The notes beneath the pieces were generated by a model. The model ran no database searches. It saw only the letters and a list, made by a program, of their open reading frames with translations, and had not been told where the DNA came from. From Caulobacteraceae bacterium (GTDB lineage: Bacteria; Pseudomonadota; Alphaproteobacteria; Caulobacterales; Caulobacteraceae), in NCBI GenBank assembly GCA_947475845.1, contig CANJMO010000003.1:1-64000 (forward strand): a DNA stretch of 64,000 bases, in the 5' to 3' direction. Positions 17,531-25,985 of the stretch are shown here, one piece after another. Position numbers and translations under genes: made by a program. Every line of letters starts with the position of its first letter. Position 1 is the stretch's first letter.

Positions 17531-18733
17531 ATGCGGACCCTGTCCCTGGCCCAGGCCCGGCGGATCGCCCTGGCCGCCCAGGGTTTCGCCGACCCCCGTC
17601 CGACCGGCGCGATCACCCAGCGCCATCTGGCCAGGGTGCTGGACCACATCGCTCTGCTGCAAATCGACTCCGTCAATGTCGTCAGCCGGGCCCACTACCT
17701 GCCGCTGTTCTCGCGCCTGGGCGCCTATCCGCGCGCGCTGCTGGACAAGGCCGCCTGGGGCAAGCCGCGGCGCCTGTTCGAGTACTGGGCGCACGAAGCC
17801 TCGCTGCTGCCGCTGGAAACCCAACCCCTGCTGCGTTGGCGTATGGAGCGGGCCTATCGCGGCGAGGGTATTTGGGGCGGGATGAAGCCATTCGCCGGCG
17901 AGCGCCGCGCCGAGGCCGACGCCATCCTCGCGCGCATCGCCAAGGAGGGACCGTTGGCCGCGTCCGATCTCGACGGCCCCAAAGGCGGCGGCGGGTGGTG
18001 GGGATGGAGCGACAGCAAGCGGGCCTGCGAGTGGCTGTTCTGGTCCGGTCAGATCACCGCCGCCACGCGGCGGTCGAGCTTCGAGCGGGTCTACGATCTG
18101 CCGGAACGGGTCCTGCCCCACGCGATCGTCGAGGCGCCGACACCGGAGCCGCGCGAGGCGCACCGCGAACTGCTGATGTTGGCGGCGCGGGCGCTGGGCG
18201 TAGCCACCGCGTCGGACCTGCGCGACTACTTCCGCCAGTCGCCGGGCGACGCCAAGCCGGCGCTTGACGCGTTGGTCGAGGACGGGCGGCTGATCCCCGT
18301 GCAGGTGCAGGGCTGGAAGAACCCCGCCTATCTGCATCCCGAGGCGAGAAAGCCCCGCCGGATCGACGCGCGGGCCCTGCTGGCGCCGTTTGATCCGCTG
18401 ATCTGGGAGAGGCCAAGGACCGAACGCCTGTTCGGGGTGCGGGTGCGGCTGGAGATCTACACCCCGGCGGACAAACGCACCCACGGCTACTACGTCCTGC
18501 CGTTCCTGCTGGGCGACCAGATCGTGGCGCGGGTCGATCTGAAGGCGGACCGGGCGGCGGGGGTGCTGCGGGTGCAGAGCGCCCACCGCGAAGCCCATGC
18601 GCCCGCCGATGTGGCGGAACACCTGGCGGCGGAGCTGCGGCTGATGGCCGATTGGCTCGGATTGGAGGCGGTGGCGGTTGAACCGAAAGGCGATCTGGCC
18701 CCGGCTCTGGCCAATGCTGCGGCGCGGCCATAA
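17531..18733 (+). CDS. Winged-helix DNA glycosylase-like protein, YcaQ/AlkZ family
   Basis: This 400-residue protein matches the HTH_42 family (YcaQ/AlkX, AlkZ), whose members remove alkylated bases and unhook interstrand crosslinks using tandem winged helices. The family's catalytic motif is QxQ in AlkZ and QxD in YcaQ-like proteins. Here LLQIDSVNVVSRAHYLPLF carries QID, placing it with YcaQ. Other supports are YWAHEASLLP and the FDPLIWERPRTERLFG plus TPADKRTHGYYVLPFLLGD C-terminal blocks. The cytoplasmic repair function is inferred from the family. Confidence 0.87.
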   Translation: MRTLSLAQARRIALAAQGFADPRPTGAITQRHLARVLDHIALLQIDSVNVVSRAHYLPLFSRLGAYPRALLDKAAWGKPRRLFEYWAHEASLLPLETQPLLRWRMERAYRGEGIWGGMKPFAGERRAEADAILARIAKEGPLAASDLDGPKGGGGWWGWSDSKRACEWLFWSGQITAATRRSSFERVYDLPERVLPHAIVEAPTPEPREAHRELLMLAARALGVATASDLRDYFRQSPGDAKPALDALVEDGRLIPVQVQGWKNPAYLHPEARKPRRIDARALLAPFDPLIWERPRTERLFGVRVRLEIYTPADKRTHGYYVLPFLLGDQIVARVDLKADRAAGVLRVQSAHREAHAPADVAEHLAAELRLMADWLGLEAVAVEPKGDLAPALANAAARP

Positions 18734-18789
18734 TCTTCGCAACGGATCGGGCTATGGTTCGTTCGCCCGTTCTCCCGGAGTCGCTGTCC

Positions 18790-19401
18790 ATGAAACGCCT
18801 ATTCGCCCCTGCCCTGGCCCTGATGGCCGCAGCTCTGCTGATGCTGGCCCCCGCGCCGGGCGGGCGAGCCGAGGCCGCCGCGCCGCAGACCGCGATCTTC
18901 TCCGGCGGCTGCTTCTGGTGCATGGAAACCGACATGAAGGCGATCCCCGGCGTGCTGTCGGTGGAGTCCGGCTACACCGGCGGCCAGCTCAACAATCCGA
19001 GCTACCAGGATGTGATCACCGAGACGACCGGCCACTACGAGGCGGTGCGGGTGAAGTTCGACCCGGACAAGCTGAGCTACGAGCGCCTGCTGCAGCGCTA
19101 TTGGAAGCTGGTAGATCCGACCGACGACAAGGGCCAGTTCTGCGACCGGGGCCCGTCGTATCGCCCGGCGGTGTTCGTCACCCCCGATCAGCGCAAGACC
19201 GCCGAAGCCACCCGCGCCGCCGCCGCCAAGCAGCTGAAGGTCGGCCAGATGAAGGCTCCGGTGATCAACGCCACCATGTTCTGGCCCGCCGAGGAATATC
19301 ACCGCGACTACGCCAAGCGACACAGCATCCAGTACATGATGTACCGCGAGGGCTGCGGCCGCGATCGCCGCCTGTCGCAGGTGTGGGGCGCCGCCGGCTA
19401 A
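18790..19401 (+). CDS. msrA: Exported peptide-methionine (S)-S-oxide reductase MsrA
   Basis: This 203-residue repair enzyme reduces the S epimer of methionine sulfoxide. The catalytic motif GCFWCME is present, followed by VESGYTGG, TGHYEAVRVKFDP and the late PAEEYHRDY signature. The ATG at 18790 is chosen because it opens a signal peptide (MKRLFAPALALMAAALLMLA, then AEAAA) and follows CGGAG; a longer frame from 18754 would bury the signal. It is thus a periplasmic or envelope MsrA, unlike most cytosolic copies. It converges directly (TAA|CTA) on dipZ, which with msrB probably completes an envelope repair set. Confidence 0.92.
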   Translation: MKRLFAPALALMAAALLMLAPAPGGRAEAAAPQTAIFSGGCFWCMETDMKAIPGVLSVESGYTGGQLNNPSYQDVITETTGHYEAVRVKFDPDKLSYERLLQRYWKLVDPTDDKGQFCDRGPSYRPAVFVTPDQRKTAEATRAAAAKQLKVGQMKAPVINATMFWPAEEYHRDYAKRHSIQYMMYREGCGRDRRLSQVWGAAG

Positions 19402-21258
19402 CTAGCCAAAGGTGAAGGTGAAGGCCTGGGCGCCCGCGTCCAGGAACTGGATCTGAAACACCCGGTCGTCCTGCGCGCCCAGCGCCATCTTCTTCTGGCG
19501 GACCAGCTGGTAGAGGCGCTGGTTGGTGATCGTGCCCATGCCGTTGGCGTCTACGTCGAGGCCGTGATCGGCCCCTGGCGGTTTGCCGTCCATAGTGATG
19601 CGGAAGCGGATCGGTTTGCCGTCGGCCGATGGACCAAGCACCATGTGCAGGTCGCGGGCGTGGAAGCGGAACTGGATTAGGGCGTTGGCGGCCGCGGTCC
19701 CCTCTTCCTTGCCGACCTTCCAACCGCCGCCCATCGCCCAACCGTCGGGTCCGTAAGCCTTGGGCACGGTGTAGGTCGCGGCCAGGTCGTGCTTCTGGCC
19801 GCCGGGCGAGGCGAACTTGTCACTGGCGCGGCCATAGCCGACGTAGGTTTCCGGCGACAGGGCGTTCTCGAAGTCGGCGGCGGCCTGAACGCCTGAGCCC
19901 GGCTTGGCGACCAAGGCGCCTTTGACGGCTGTCCCGTTACGCTCGGCCAGCAGGTCGCGGATGGTCTGCTCGGATTCGGGATAGCCGCCCTCGCCCAGGT
20001 GCGCCTTACGCAGCAAACCCTTGGCGTCGATGAAATAGGAGGCCGGCCAGCTGGAGTTTTCCAGGGCCTTCCAGATGGCGAAGTTGTTGTCCATCGCCAC
20101 CGGATAGTTGACGCCGAACTGCTTGATCGCGCGCTGCACATTAGAGGTCTGCTTCTCGAAGGCGAACTCGGGCGTATGCACGCCGATCACCACCAGCCCC
20201 TGGGGCCCGTAGGTCCGGGCCCATTCCTCGACGTAAGGCAGAGCGCGGATGCAGTTGATGCAACTGTAGGTCCAGAAGTCGATCAACACGACCTTGCCCT
20301 TGAGGCCTTCTGCGGTCAGGGGCGGCGAGTTGAGCCACTGGGTGACTCCGCCCAGATCGGGGATGGCGCCCAGCACCGGCAGCTTGCCGTCGGCGGGTTT
20401 ACCCGTGGTCATGGCCGGCCCCGTCATAGACGGACCTGTCATCGAGGGGCCGGTCATCGAGGGGCCCTGCATCGCCGGGCTGCCAGCCATGGCTGAGCCG
20501 GGGATGATGTTGGAGGACACCTGATCCTTCTTAGGACCGAGCTTGTCGAGCAGGCCCTGTTCCAGCGAAGCCGTGCTGTTGACCGACAACTGGTTCAGCA
20601 GGCCGGTGTCCAGCCCCATGGCGATGGCGACGACCGCGGCCAGGACGGCGACACCGAGGCCCTTGCGGACCAGTTCGCTGGCGCCCAGGGACTTCTTCAT
20701 GGCGGTGAACACCTTGCCGCCGATCAGCAGGGCGAGCGCGAGAGACGTGGCCGATCCGGCGGCGTAGGCCAGCAACAGCAGGGACGTCTTGGCGCTGGCG
20801 CCCTGGAGCGCGGCGCCGGTCAGGACCAGGCCCAGGATCGGGCCGGCGCAGGGGGCCCACAACAGGCCCGTGGCCACGCCCAGCAGCAAGGATGGCGCGA
20901 AGGCGCCGCCCGGCCCTTCGGCCGCGTCGGCCGATTGCGACAGACGTCCGCCAAGGGCGACGAGGGGTCTTGTTGCACGGTCCGCGATCGCCGGAAAAAG
21001 CAGAGTGACGCCGAAGAACGCCAGCACGGCCATGGCCGCCCAGCGCCCGACCGCATTGGCCTGCACAGCCCAGCCGCCGGCCACCGAGGCGAGGCTGGCG
21101 ACGGCGACAAAGGTCAGCACCAGCCCCAGCAGCATCGGCAGGCCGCTCTTGATGAAGGATCGATCCGCCCGCGTGAACACGAATGGCAGCACCGGCAGGA
21201 TGCACGGACTGACGATGGTCAGCACGCCGCCAAGGTAGGCCAGCAGGAACAGGATCAT
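19402..21258 (-). CDS. dipZ: DipZ-type thiol-disulfide transporter (CcdA + thioredoxin + C-terminal domain)
   Basis: This 618-residue membrane protein moves reducing power from cytosol to periplasm. Residues 1-225 form a CcdA/DsbD-beta-like membrane domain (VSPCILPVLPFVFTRADRS; LLWAPCAGPILGLVLTGAA). A Met/Gly/Pro repeat linker spans about 258-284. A thioredoxin-like domain follows with TYSCINCIRALPYVEEWA (CxxC) and VIGVHTPEFAFEK. The C-terminal beta domain (about 470-618) with YTVPKAYGPDGWAMGG fits DipZ. It starts 7 bases after msrB and faces msrA, so its likely clients are the exported Msr enzymes. Confidence 0.9.
   Translation of the reverse strand: MILFLLAYLGGVLTIVSPCILPVLPFVFTRADRSFIKSGLPMLLGLVLTFVAVASLASVAGGWAVQANAVGRWAAMAVLAFFGVTLLFPAIADRATRPLVALGGRLSQSADAAEGPGGAFAPSLLLGVATGLLWAPCAGPILGLVLTGAALQGASAKTSLLLLAYAAGSATSLALALLIGGKVFTAMKKSLGASELVRKGLGVAVLAAVVAIAMGLDTGLLNQLSVNSTASLEQGLLDKLGPKKDQVSSNIIPGSAMAGSPAMQGPSMTGPSMTGPSMTGPAMTTGKPADGKLPVLGAIPDLGGVTQWLNSPPLTAEGLKGKVVLIDFWTYSCINCIRALPYVEEWARTYGPQGLVVIGVHTPEFAFEKQTSNVQRAIKQFGVNYPVAMDNNFAIWKALENSSWPASYFIDAKGLLRKAHLGEGGYPESEQTIRDLLAERNGTAVKGALVAKPGSGVQAAADFENALSPETYVGYGRASDKFASPGGQKHDLAATYTVPKAYGPDGWAMGGGWKVGKEEGTAAANALIQFRFHARDLHMVLGPSADGKPIRFRITMDGKPPGADHGLDVDANGMGTITNQRLYQLVRQKKMALGAQDDRVFQIQFLDAGAQAFTFTFG
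20408..20482 (-). repeat. 15-bp tandem repeats in dipZ linker
   Basis: Five consecutive 15-base units, each starting (G/T)(T/G)CAT on the plus strand, encode a Met-Gly/Thr-Pro pentapeptide repeat (GPSMT) in DipZ. The two central units (20438-20467) are identical except for the last base. They form a flexible linker between the membrane and thioredoxin domains and could vary in copy number by slippage. Confidence 0.8.
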
Positions 21259-21265
21259 GAGGCGC

Positions 21266-21754
21266 TTAGGCCGTGGTCGGTCTGAAGGTCAGGGCGAGGC
21301 CGTTCATGCAGTAGCGCAGGCCGGTCGGCTTGGGACCGTCGTCGAACACATGGCCGAGGTGACCGCCGCAACGGGTGCAGCGCACTTCGCTGCGGATCAT
21401 GCCCAGGGATTTGTCGGTGACCGTGGCGACGGCGGTCTTGTTGATCGGCGCCCAGAAGCTCGGCCAGCCGGTGCCGCTCTCGAACTTGGTGTCAGACGAG
21501 AAGGCGTCCTGCTTGCAGCCGGCACAGCCGAACACGCCCTTGCGGTGCTCTTTCAACAGGGGGCTGGTGAACGGGCGTTCGGTGGCGGCTTGGCGCAGCA
21601 CAGCGAACTGGTCGGCGGTGAGGATTTTCTTCCAGTCCTGATCGCTTTTCATGACGGCGAAGGTGGTCTGGGCGAAGGCCGGCCCCAGAGCCGAGCCGAA
21701 AGCCAGGGCGACACCGGCAGCGCCGCTCATCATCAGGAAGCGTCTGGTGATCAT
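21266..21754 (-). CDS. msrB: Tat-exported peptide-methionine (R)-S-oxide reductase MsrB
   Basis: This 162-residue enzyme reduces the R epimer of methionine sulfoxide. The zinc cysteines are GCAGC and CTRCGGHLGH. The catalytic Cys is in RYCMNGLAL, and GTGWPSFW is the substrate pocket. The ATG at 21754 gives MITRRFLMMSGAAGVALAFG, a twin-arginine signal, and is preceded by an AGGGATAGGA site. A longer frame from 21790 adds 12 unlikely residues. It is first in an operon with dipZ (7-base gap). Confidence 0.92.
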   Translation of the reverse strand: MITRRFLMMSGAAGVALAFGSALGPAFAQTTFAVMKSDQDWKKILTADQFAVLRQAATERPFTSPLLKEHRKGVFGCAGCKQDAFSSDTKFESGTGWPSFWAPINKTAVATVTDKSLGMIRSEVRCTRCGGHLGHVFDDGPKPTGLRYCMNGLALTFRPTTA

Positions 21755-21861
21755 GGTCCTATCCCTTTCGCGAACGCGCACCCGCGGCATGCCGCGTGGG
21801 GCGTTTATCGTTGAATAGGATCATAGACGCGGGGCCGAATTTTGTCCCGCGGCTTGTGGGG

Positions 21862-22038
21862 TCATGACTTGGGCTTGAGGTCCGGCCGGGAGGCCAGGAA
21901 CGCCGCCTTTTCAGCAGCTGTGAGCACCTTCGCCTTGGTCTGCCGCGAGACCTTCGGACTGGGTCGATCGAAGGTCTTGGACTTCGGGTCCGGCTTCTTC
22001 CCTGGCAGATCCGACAAACGCTTGATCGGCGGCTTCAT
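21862..22038 (-). CDS. Small basic hypothetical protein
   Basis: This 58-residue minus-strand frame runs MKPPIKRLSDLPGKKPDPKS, then KTFDRPSPKVSRQTKAKVLT, and ends KPKS. It is Lys/Pro-rich with no hydrophobic stretch and has a coherent, protein-like composition over its whole length. No domain is recognised. No strong ribosome site is obvious before the ATG at 22038, so it is less certain than its neighbours. Confidence 0.5.
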   Translation of the reverse strand: MKPPIKRLSDLPGKKPDPKSKTFDRPSPKVSRQTKAKVLTAAEKAAFLASRPDLKPKS

Positions 22039-22135
22039 CCGTCACTCGCGGTTTGAGGCCCGCCGGATCCCGCGGGCCCTGCCTAGATGACAGATTCCGC
22101 GGGACCGCGATGCAGTAGATTAGCCGGGGCGCAGC

Positions 22136-22516
22136 CTAGCGGCGCCAGTAGTCGCGGCGGTCATGATCACGGCGATCATGGAAACGCTCGCGGCGGATCT
22201 CGTAGCCGGACGGGCGATAGACGCGGTGATCCCAGCCATTCCAGCCACGGGCGCCGCCCCAGCCGTAGCCACGCCGGCCGGCATAGCCGCACAGATAATA
22301 GCCTGCGCCGCGCCAACCGCCTTCATACCAGCAGTAATTGCGGCCGCCGTAGAAGTATTGGACTTCCTGCAGCAGGGACTGGTTCGTCGGCACATAGACC
22401 GCGTTGGTGAGCGGCGAAGCTCCGGTCAAGGTCGGCGCCGCCTGGGCGCCGCCGGAAAAGGCCGAAACAGCCATCGTAGCCGAGACGGCCAGGGCAATCA
22501 GGGTGGGCTTACGCAT
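22136..22516 (-). CDS. Exported Gly/Tyr/Arg-rich hypothetical protein
   Basis: This 126-residue protein has a signal peptide (MRKPTLIALAVSATMAVSAF to AQA) and a mature region rich in Gly, Tyr, Trp and Arg (YYLCGYAGRRGYGWGG), ending in an Arg/Asp/His-rich tail (RDHDRRDYWRR). AAAGGAAT lies before the ATG at 22516, which is preferred to an upstream ATG at 22564. It may be a small envelope protein. Function unknown. Confidence 0.7.
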   Translation of the reverse strand: MRKPTLIALAVSATMAVSAFSGGAQAAPTLTGASPLTNAVYVPTNQSLLQEVQYFYGGRNYCWYEGGWRGAGYYLCGYAGRRGYGWGGARGWNGWDHRVYRPSGYEIRRERFHDRRDHDRRDYWRR

Positions 22517-22639
22517 GAAACTATTCCTTTCTTCAACACAGGGTCCCAGATTTCGGGTCTTCATCTAAACGCGCGGAACCGCCGAAGGTTCTGCGCCGCC
22601 CGCGGGACTTGGCGCGGTCCGCCGTGCTAGAGTGCGGGG

Positions 22640-22819
22640 ATGACCGAAGACACCTCACCCAAGAAGACCGCCGCCGAAACCATGGCCGCCCTGGTGGCCC
22701 AGCGCAAAGCCGCGGCCAAGGGCGGACCGCCCGGAGCCGCCCGCGGGGGCAAGCACTCTGAGCGCGCCGCGGCCGCTCTATCCGCGTCGAAATCCAAGCC
22801 GGCGATGCGTAAGGGCTAA
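22640..22819 (+). CDS. Small Ala/Lys-rich hypothetical protein
   Basis: This 59-residue plus-strand frame begins MTEDTSPKKTAAETMAALVA and ends SKPAMRKG. It is basic and low-complexity, probably helical or disordered. It converges on the UvrB/UvrC-motif gene with a 4-base CTAA overlap, a junction type seen repeatedly between real genes here, which supports it. The ribosome site is weak. Confidence 0.55.
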   Translation: MTEDTSPKKTAAETMAALVAQRKAAAKGGPPGAARGGKHSERAAAALSASKSKPAMRKG

Positions 22820-23058
22820 CGCCCGCCCTTGCGGGGATTGATGTTGGATACGCCTAGATCGGGCTTCTTCGGCGGCTTCCATCCCTTGGGCGGCGCAAAC
22901 ACCTGCTGATCGGTGCCCAACCCCATGCGTCCGGGGACCTGGCGCTTGAACATAGTGGATTCCAGGGCTCCGATCTGGTCGCGCAGACGCGCGGCGAGTT
23001 CGAAGTCCTCGTCCGCGACCGCCTGGATCATGCGGCGTTCCAGTTCAGCCCTGTCCAT
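22816..23058 (-). CDS. UvrB/UvrC-motif domain small protein
   Basis: This 80-residue protein starts with a UVR helical-hairpin motif (ELERRMIQAVADEDFELAAR then LRDQIGAL), the element by which UvrB and UvrC interact and which also occurs in McsA and other small proteins. The rest is a Pro/Lys-rich tail (APPKGWKPPKKPDLG). It has no nuclease or ATPase domain, so it is likely a protein-interaction module. GGCAGGAGG precedes the ATG. Confidence 0.78.
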   Translation of the reverse strand: MDRAELERRMIQAVADEDFELAARLRDQIGALESTMFKRQVPGRMGLGTDQQVFAPPKGWKPPKKPDLGVSNINPRKGGR

Positions 23059-23081
23059 GATCGCCTCCTGCCACCCTCTGT

Positions 23082-23702
23082 CTAAGCCATCGCCTTCAGA
23101 TGATGGAAGAGCAACACCGCGCCATCGGCGCCGAGAACGACGATGCCGACGGCCAGGGCGAGCACCGCATAGCCCGCCAGCAACATCAGGCCGTCGCGGC
23201 AGGCGAGGCCCAGGGCCATCACCGCTAGGGCCAGGGCGGGCAGCAGATTGGCCAGAGTAATGGGCAGAACCAGGATCACCGCGATCAGGGTCGCCGCAAC
23301 GCCGGTCATCCGCATCCCAACCCGGCCGGTGATCCAGTCCAACCTCTGCCTGCCCATGGCCTCCACCTTCTCCAGCAGCGGCAGGATGGTGCGGATCAGA
23401 CGCGCGACCGCCTTGCGCGACAACGTCCTATTCTTAAGCCAGCGGGGCAGCCACAGGTGGCGGCGCCCGATCGCCATCTGCGGCGCGGTCAACAGCAACG
23501 GCAGGGCCAGGATCGTCGAGGCGCCCGGCGGCAGGGGCAGCAGGACCGGCAAGGTGAGGAAGAATATTACTTCACCGAGACCACCCCGGCCCTCGAAGCG
23601 CTCGACAATCTCGCCGATATTCAGCCGCGCCTTGCGGCTATGCAGCAGGTCGCGCAGATCGGCCGAAAGCGGTGTGCGGGAAGCGGGGCCGGTTGCGGGC
23701 AT
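23082..23702 (-). CDS. ExoD family membrane protein
   Basis: This 206-residue inner-membrane protein matches the ExoD family, linked in rhizobia to exopolysaccharide production and alkaline tolerance. Supports are the soluble N-terminus (DLLHSRKARLNIGEIVERF), GGLGEVIFFLTLPVLLPLPP, the LLLTAPQMAIGRRHLWLP block and three or so C-terminal transmembrane helices. Length is typical. The exact role is unknown for the family. It is divergent from the M3 peptidase gene. Confidence 0.82.
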   Translation of the reverse strand: MPATGPASRTPLSADLRDLLHSRKARLNIGEIVERFEGRGGLGEVIFFLTLPVLLPLPPGASTILALPLLLTAPQMAIGRRHLWLPRWLKNRTLSRKAVARLIRTILPLLEKVEAMGRQRLDWITGRVGMRMTGVAATLIAVILVLPITLANLLPALALAVMALGLACRDGLMLLAGYAVLALAVGIVVLGADGAVLLFHHLKAMA

Positions 23703-23812
23703 CCAGCCATAACGGCGATCCGGCCCCGTTGTTCAGGCGCATCGCGCGTTGTCAGAACAACTCCTTCCGTGGCAACGTTTTTCGAAACCTCATGACAGGT
23801 CTGGAGTTCAGT

Positions 23813-25924
23813 ATGCGTCCCTCCCCGTTCAAGGCGGCCCTGATCGCCTCGGTCCTGCTTATGCCTTCCGCCGTCTTCGCCCAGACCGTGCCCGCGCCGT
23901 TGGCCGCCCGCTCGACCCTGCCGTTCAACGCGCCCCGGTTCGACCAGCTGAAGGACACCGACTACCAGCCGGCGATCGAGGCCGGAATCGTCGCCGACAC
24001 CGCCGAGGCCCTGGCCAGCGCCAACAATCCGGCGGCGGCGACCTTCGACAACACCATCGTGGCCATGGAGAGGGAGGGCGCGCTGCTGGGCCGCGCTAAC
24101 CAGCTGCTGCAGAACCTGGTGCAGTCCAACTCCTCCGACATTCTGCAGAAGGCCAACCAGGATCTGGCTCCCAAGCTGCAGGCTCACTCGGACTCGATCC
24201 TGCTGAACCCGAAGTTGTTCGCCCGGATCAAGACCCTGCACGACAAGTCCGCCAGCCTCGGCCTGACCAAGGATCAGGCGTTCCTGCTGGACACCTACTA
24301 CCGCCGGTTCGTCCATGCCGGCGCCCTGCTGTCGCAAGCCGACAAGGCCAAGCTGGGCGACCTCAACGGCAAGATCGCCGGGCTACAGGCGCAGTACCTG
24401 GAGAAGCTGCAGAACGCCGCCGACGCCAATGCGGTGGTGGTCGACACCCGTGCTGAGCTGGACGGCCTGTCGGACGCCGACATCGCGGTTACCGTGGAGG
24501 AAGCCAAAAAGCGCAAGCTGGACGGCAAGTTCGTCATCGTCCTGCGCAACACCACCCAACAGCCGCTGATGGCCTCGCTGAAGAACCGCGCGCTGAGGCA
24601 GCGCCTGCTGACGGCCTCGGAGATGCGCGGCGATGCGCCCGGCGCCAACGACCTGCGCGACCTGATCGCGACCCTGGCCCAGCTGCGCGCGAGCAAGGCC
24701 AAGCTGCTCGGATTCAAGGACTACTCGGCCTATGTGCTTGAACTGCAGATGGCCAAGACCCCCGATGAGGCCAAGAAGCTGCTCAACAGCCTGGCCCCCG
24801 CCGCCACCGCCAAGGCCCGCGCCGAAGCCGCCGAAATCCAGGCCCTGATCGACAGGCAGAAGGGTGGCTTCCAGCTGACCGCCGCCGACTGGTCGTTCTA
24901 TGCCGACCAGGTGCGCAAGGAGAAGTACAGCATCGACGATGCCGAGGTGCAGCAGTACTTCGAGCTGAATCGGGTGCTGAAGGACGGCGTGTTCTTCGCT
25001 GCCAACAAGCTCTACGGCCTGACCTTCAAGGAGCGCACCGACATCCCGGTCTATCAGCCGGATGTGAAGGTCTATGAGGTGTTCGACGCCGACGGCAAGC
25101 ACCTGGCCCTGTTCTACGCCGACTACTTCGCCCGGGCGAACAAGAGTGGCGGGGCGTGGTGCAACTTCCTGAACCAGCCCTCGGGCCTGAACGGCGAGAC
25201 GGCCCTAGTGGTCAATGTCGCCAACTTCACCAAGCCCGCCGAGGGCCAGCCGGCCCTGCTGAGCTTCGACGACGTGGACACCATGTTCCACGAGTTCGGC
25301 CACGCTCTGCACGCCATGTTCTCGGTCAAGCAGTACCCGTCGCAGAACGGCTTCAACCTGCCGACCGACGTGATCGAGTTCCCCTCCCAGTTCAACGAGC
25401 ATTGGATGCTCGATCCGACCGTGCTGGCCAACTACGCCAAGCACTACAAGACCGGGGCGGTGATGCCCTCCGCTCTGGTGGACAAGATCAAGGCGGCCAA
25501 GAACTACGGCCAGGGCTATGCCTTCACCGAACTGCTGGCGGCTTCGCTGCTGGATCTGGAGTGGCACGGCCTGTCTGCGGACGCGCCCAAGCAGGTCCCC
25601 GATACGTTCGAGGCGGCGGCGCTGAAGAAGACCGGCGTCGATCTGGCCACAGTGCCGCCGCGCTACCGCAGCCCCTATTTCCTGCACATCTGGGGCAACG
25701 GCTACGATAGCAACTACTACAGCTACACCTGGGGCGAGATCCTCGACGACGACGCCTTTGAGTGGTTCACCGAGAACGGCGGCCTGACCCGCGCCAACGG
25801 CCAGCGCTTCCGCGACAAGATGCTGGGGCCGGGCTACATCGCCGATCCGATGGCGCAGTACCGCGACTTCCGCGGCCGCGACCCCAGCACCCAGGCGCTG
25901 GAGCGCAACCGCGGCTTGAGGTAG
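23813..25924 (+). CDS. M3 family metallopeptidase (peptidyl-dipeptidase Dcp-like), exported
   Basis: This 703-residue zinc peptidase has the HEFGH motif at residues 493-497 (TMFHEFGHALHAMF), and a further Glu in EFPSQFNEHWM completes the site. The N-terminal helical domain and C-terminal YCYxW-like YYSYTWGEILDDDAFEWF are as in Dcp/oligopeptidase A. The ATG at 23813, with TCTGGAG 7 bases upstream, opens a signal peptide (MRPSPFKAALIASVLLMPSA to FAQ), so it acts outside the cytoplasm, removing C-terminal dipeptides from peptides. ATG 23792 is an alternative. Confidence 0.92.
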   Translation: MRPSPFKAALIASVLLMPSAVFAQTVPAPLAARSTLPFNAPRFDQLKDTDYQPAIEAGIVADTAEALASANNPAAATFDNTIVAMEREGALLGRANQLLQNLVQSNSSDILQKANQDLAPKLQAHSDSILLNPKLFARIKTLHDKSASLGLTKDQAFLLDTYYRRFVHAGALLSQADKAKLGDLNGKIAGLQAQYLEKLQNAADANAVVVDTRAELDGLSDADIAVTVEEAKKRKLDGKFVIVLRNTTQQPLMASLKNRALRQRLLTASEMRGDAPGANDLRDLIATLAQLRASKAKLLGFKDYSAYVLELQMAKTPDEAKKLLNSLAPAATAKARAEAAEIQALIDRQKGGFQLTAADWSFYADQVRKEKYSIDDAEVQQYFELNRVLKDGVFFAANKLYGLTFKERTDIPVYQPDVKVYEVFDADGKHLALFYADYFARANKSGGAWCNFLNQPSGLNGETALVVNVANFTKPAEGQPALLSFDDVDTMFHEFGHALHAMFSVKQYPSQNGFNLPTDVIEFPSQFNEHWMLDPTVLANYAKHYKTGAVMPSALVDKIKAAKNYGQGYAFTELLAASLLDLEWHGLSADAPKQVPDTFEAAALKKTGVDLATVPPRYRSPYFLHIWGNGYDSNYYSYTWGEILDDDAFEWFTENGGLTRANGQRFRDKMLGPGYIADPMAQYRDFRGRDPSTQALERNRGLR

Positions 25925-25985
25925 CGGCTTGGGCGGCGCCGCGTGCGCTGCTAAAGCCTGCGCTAAGTAAAAAGCTGGAGGAACG

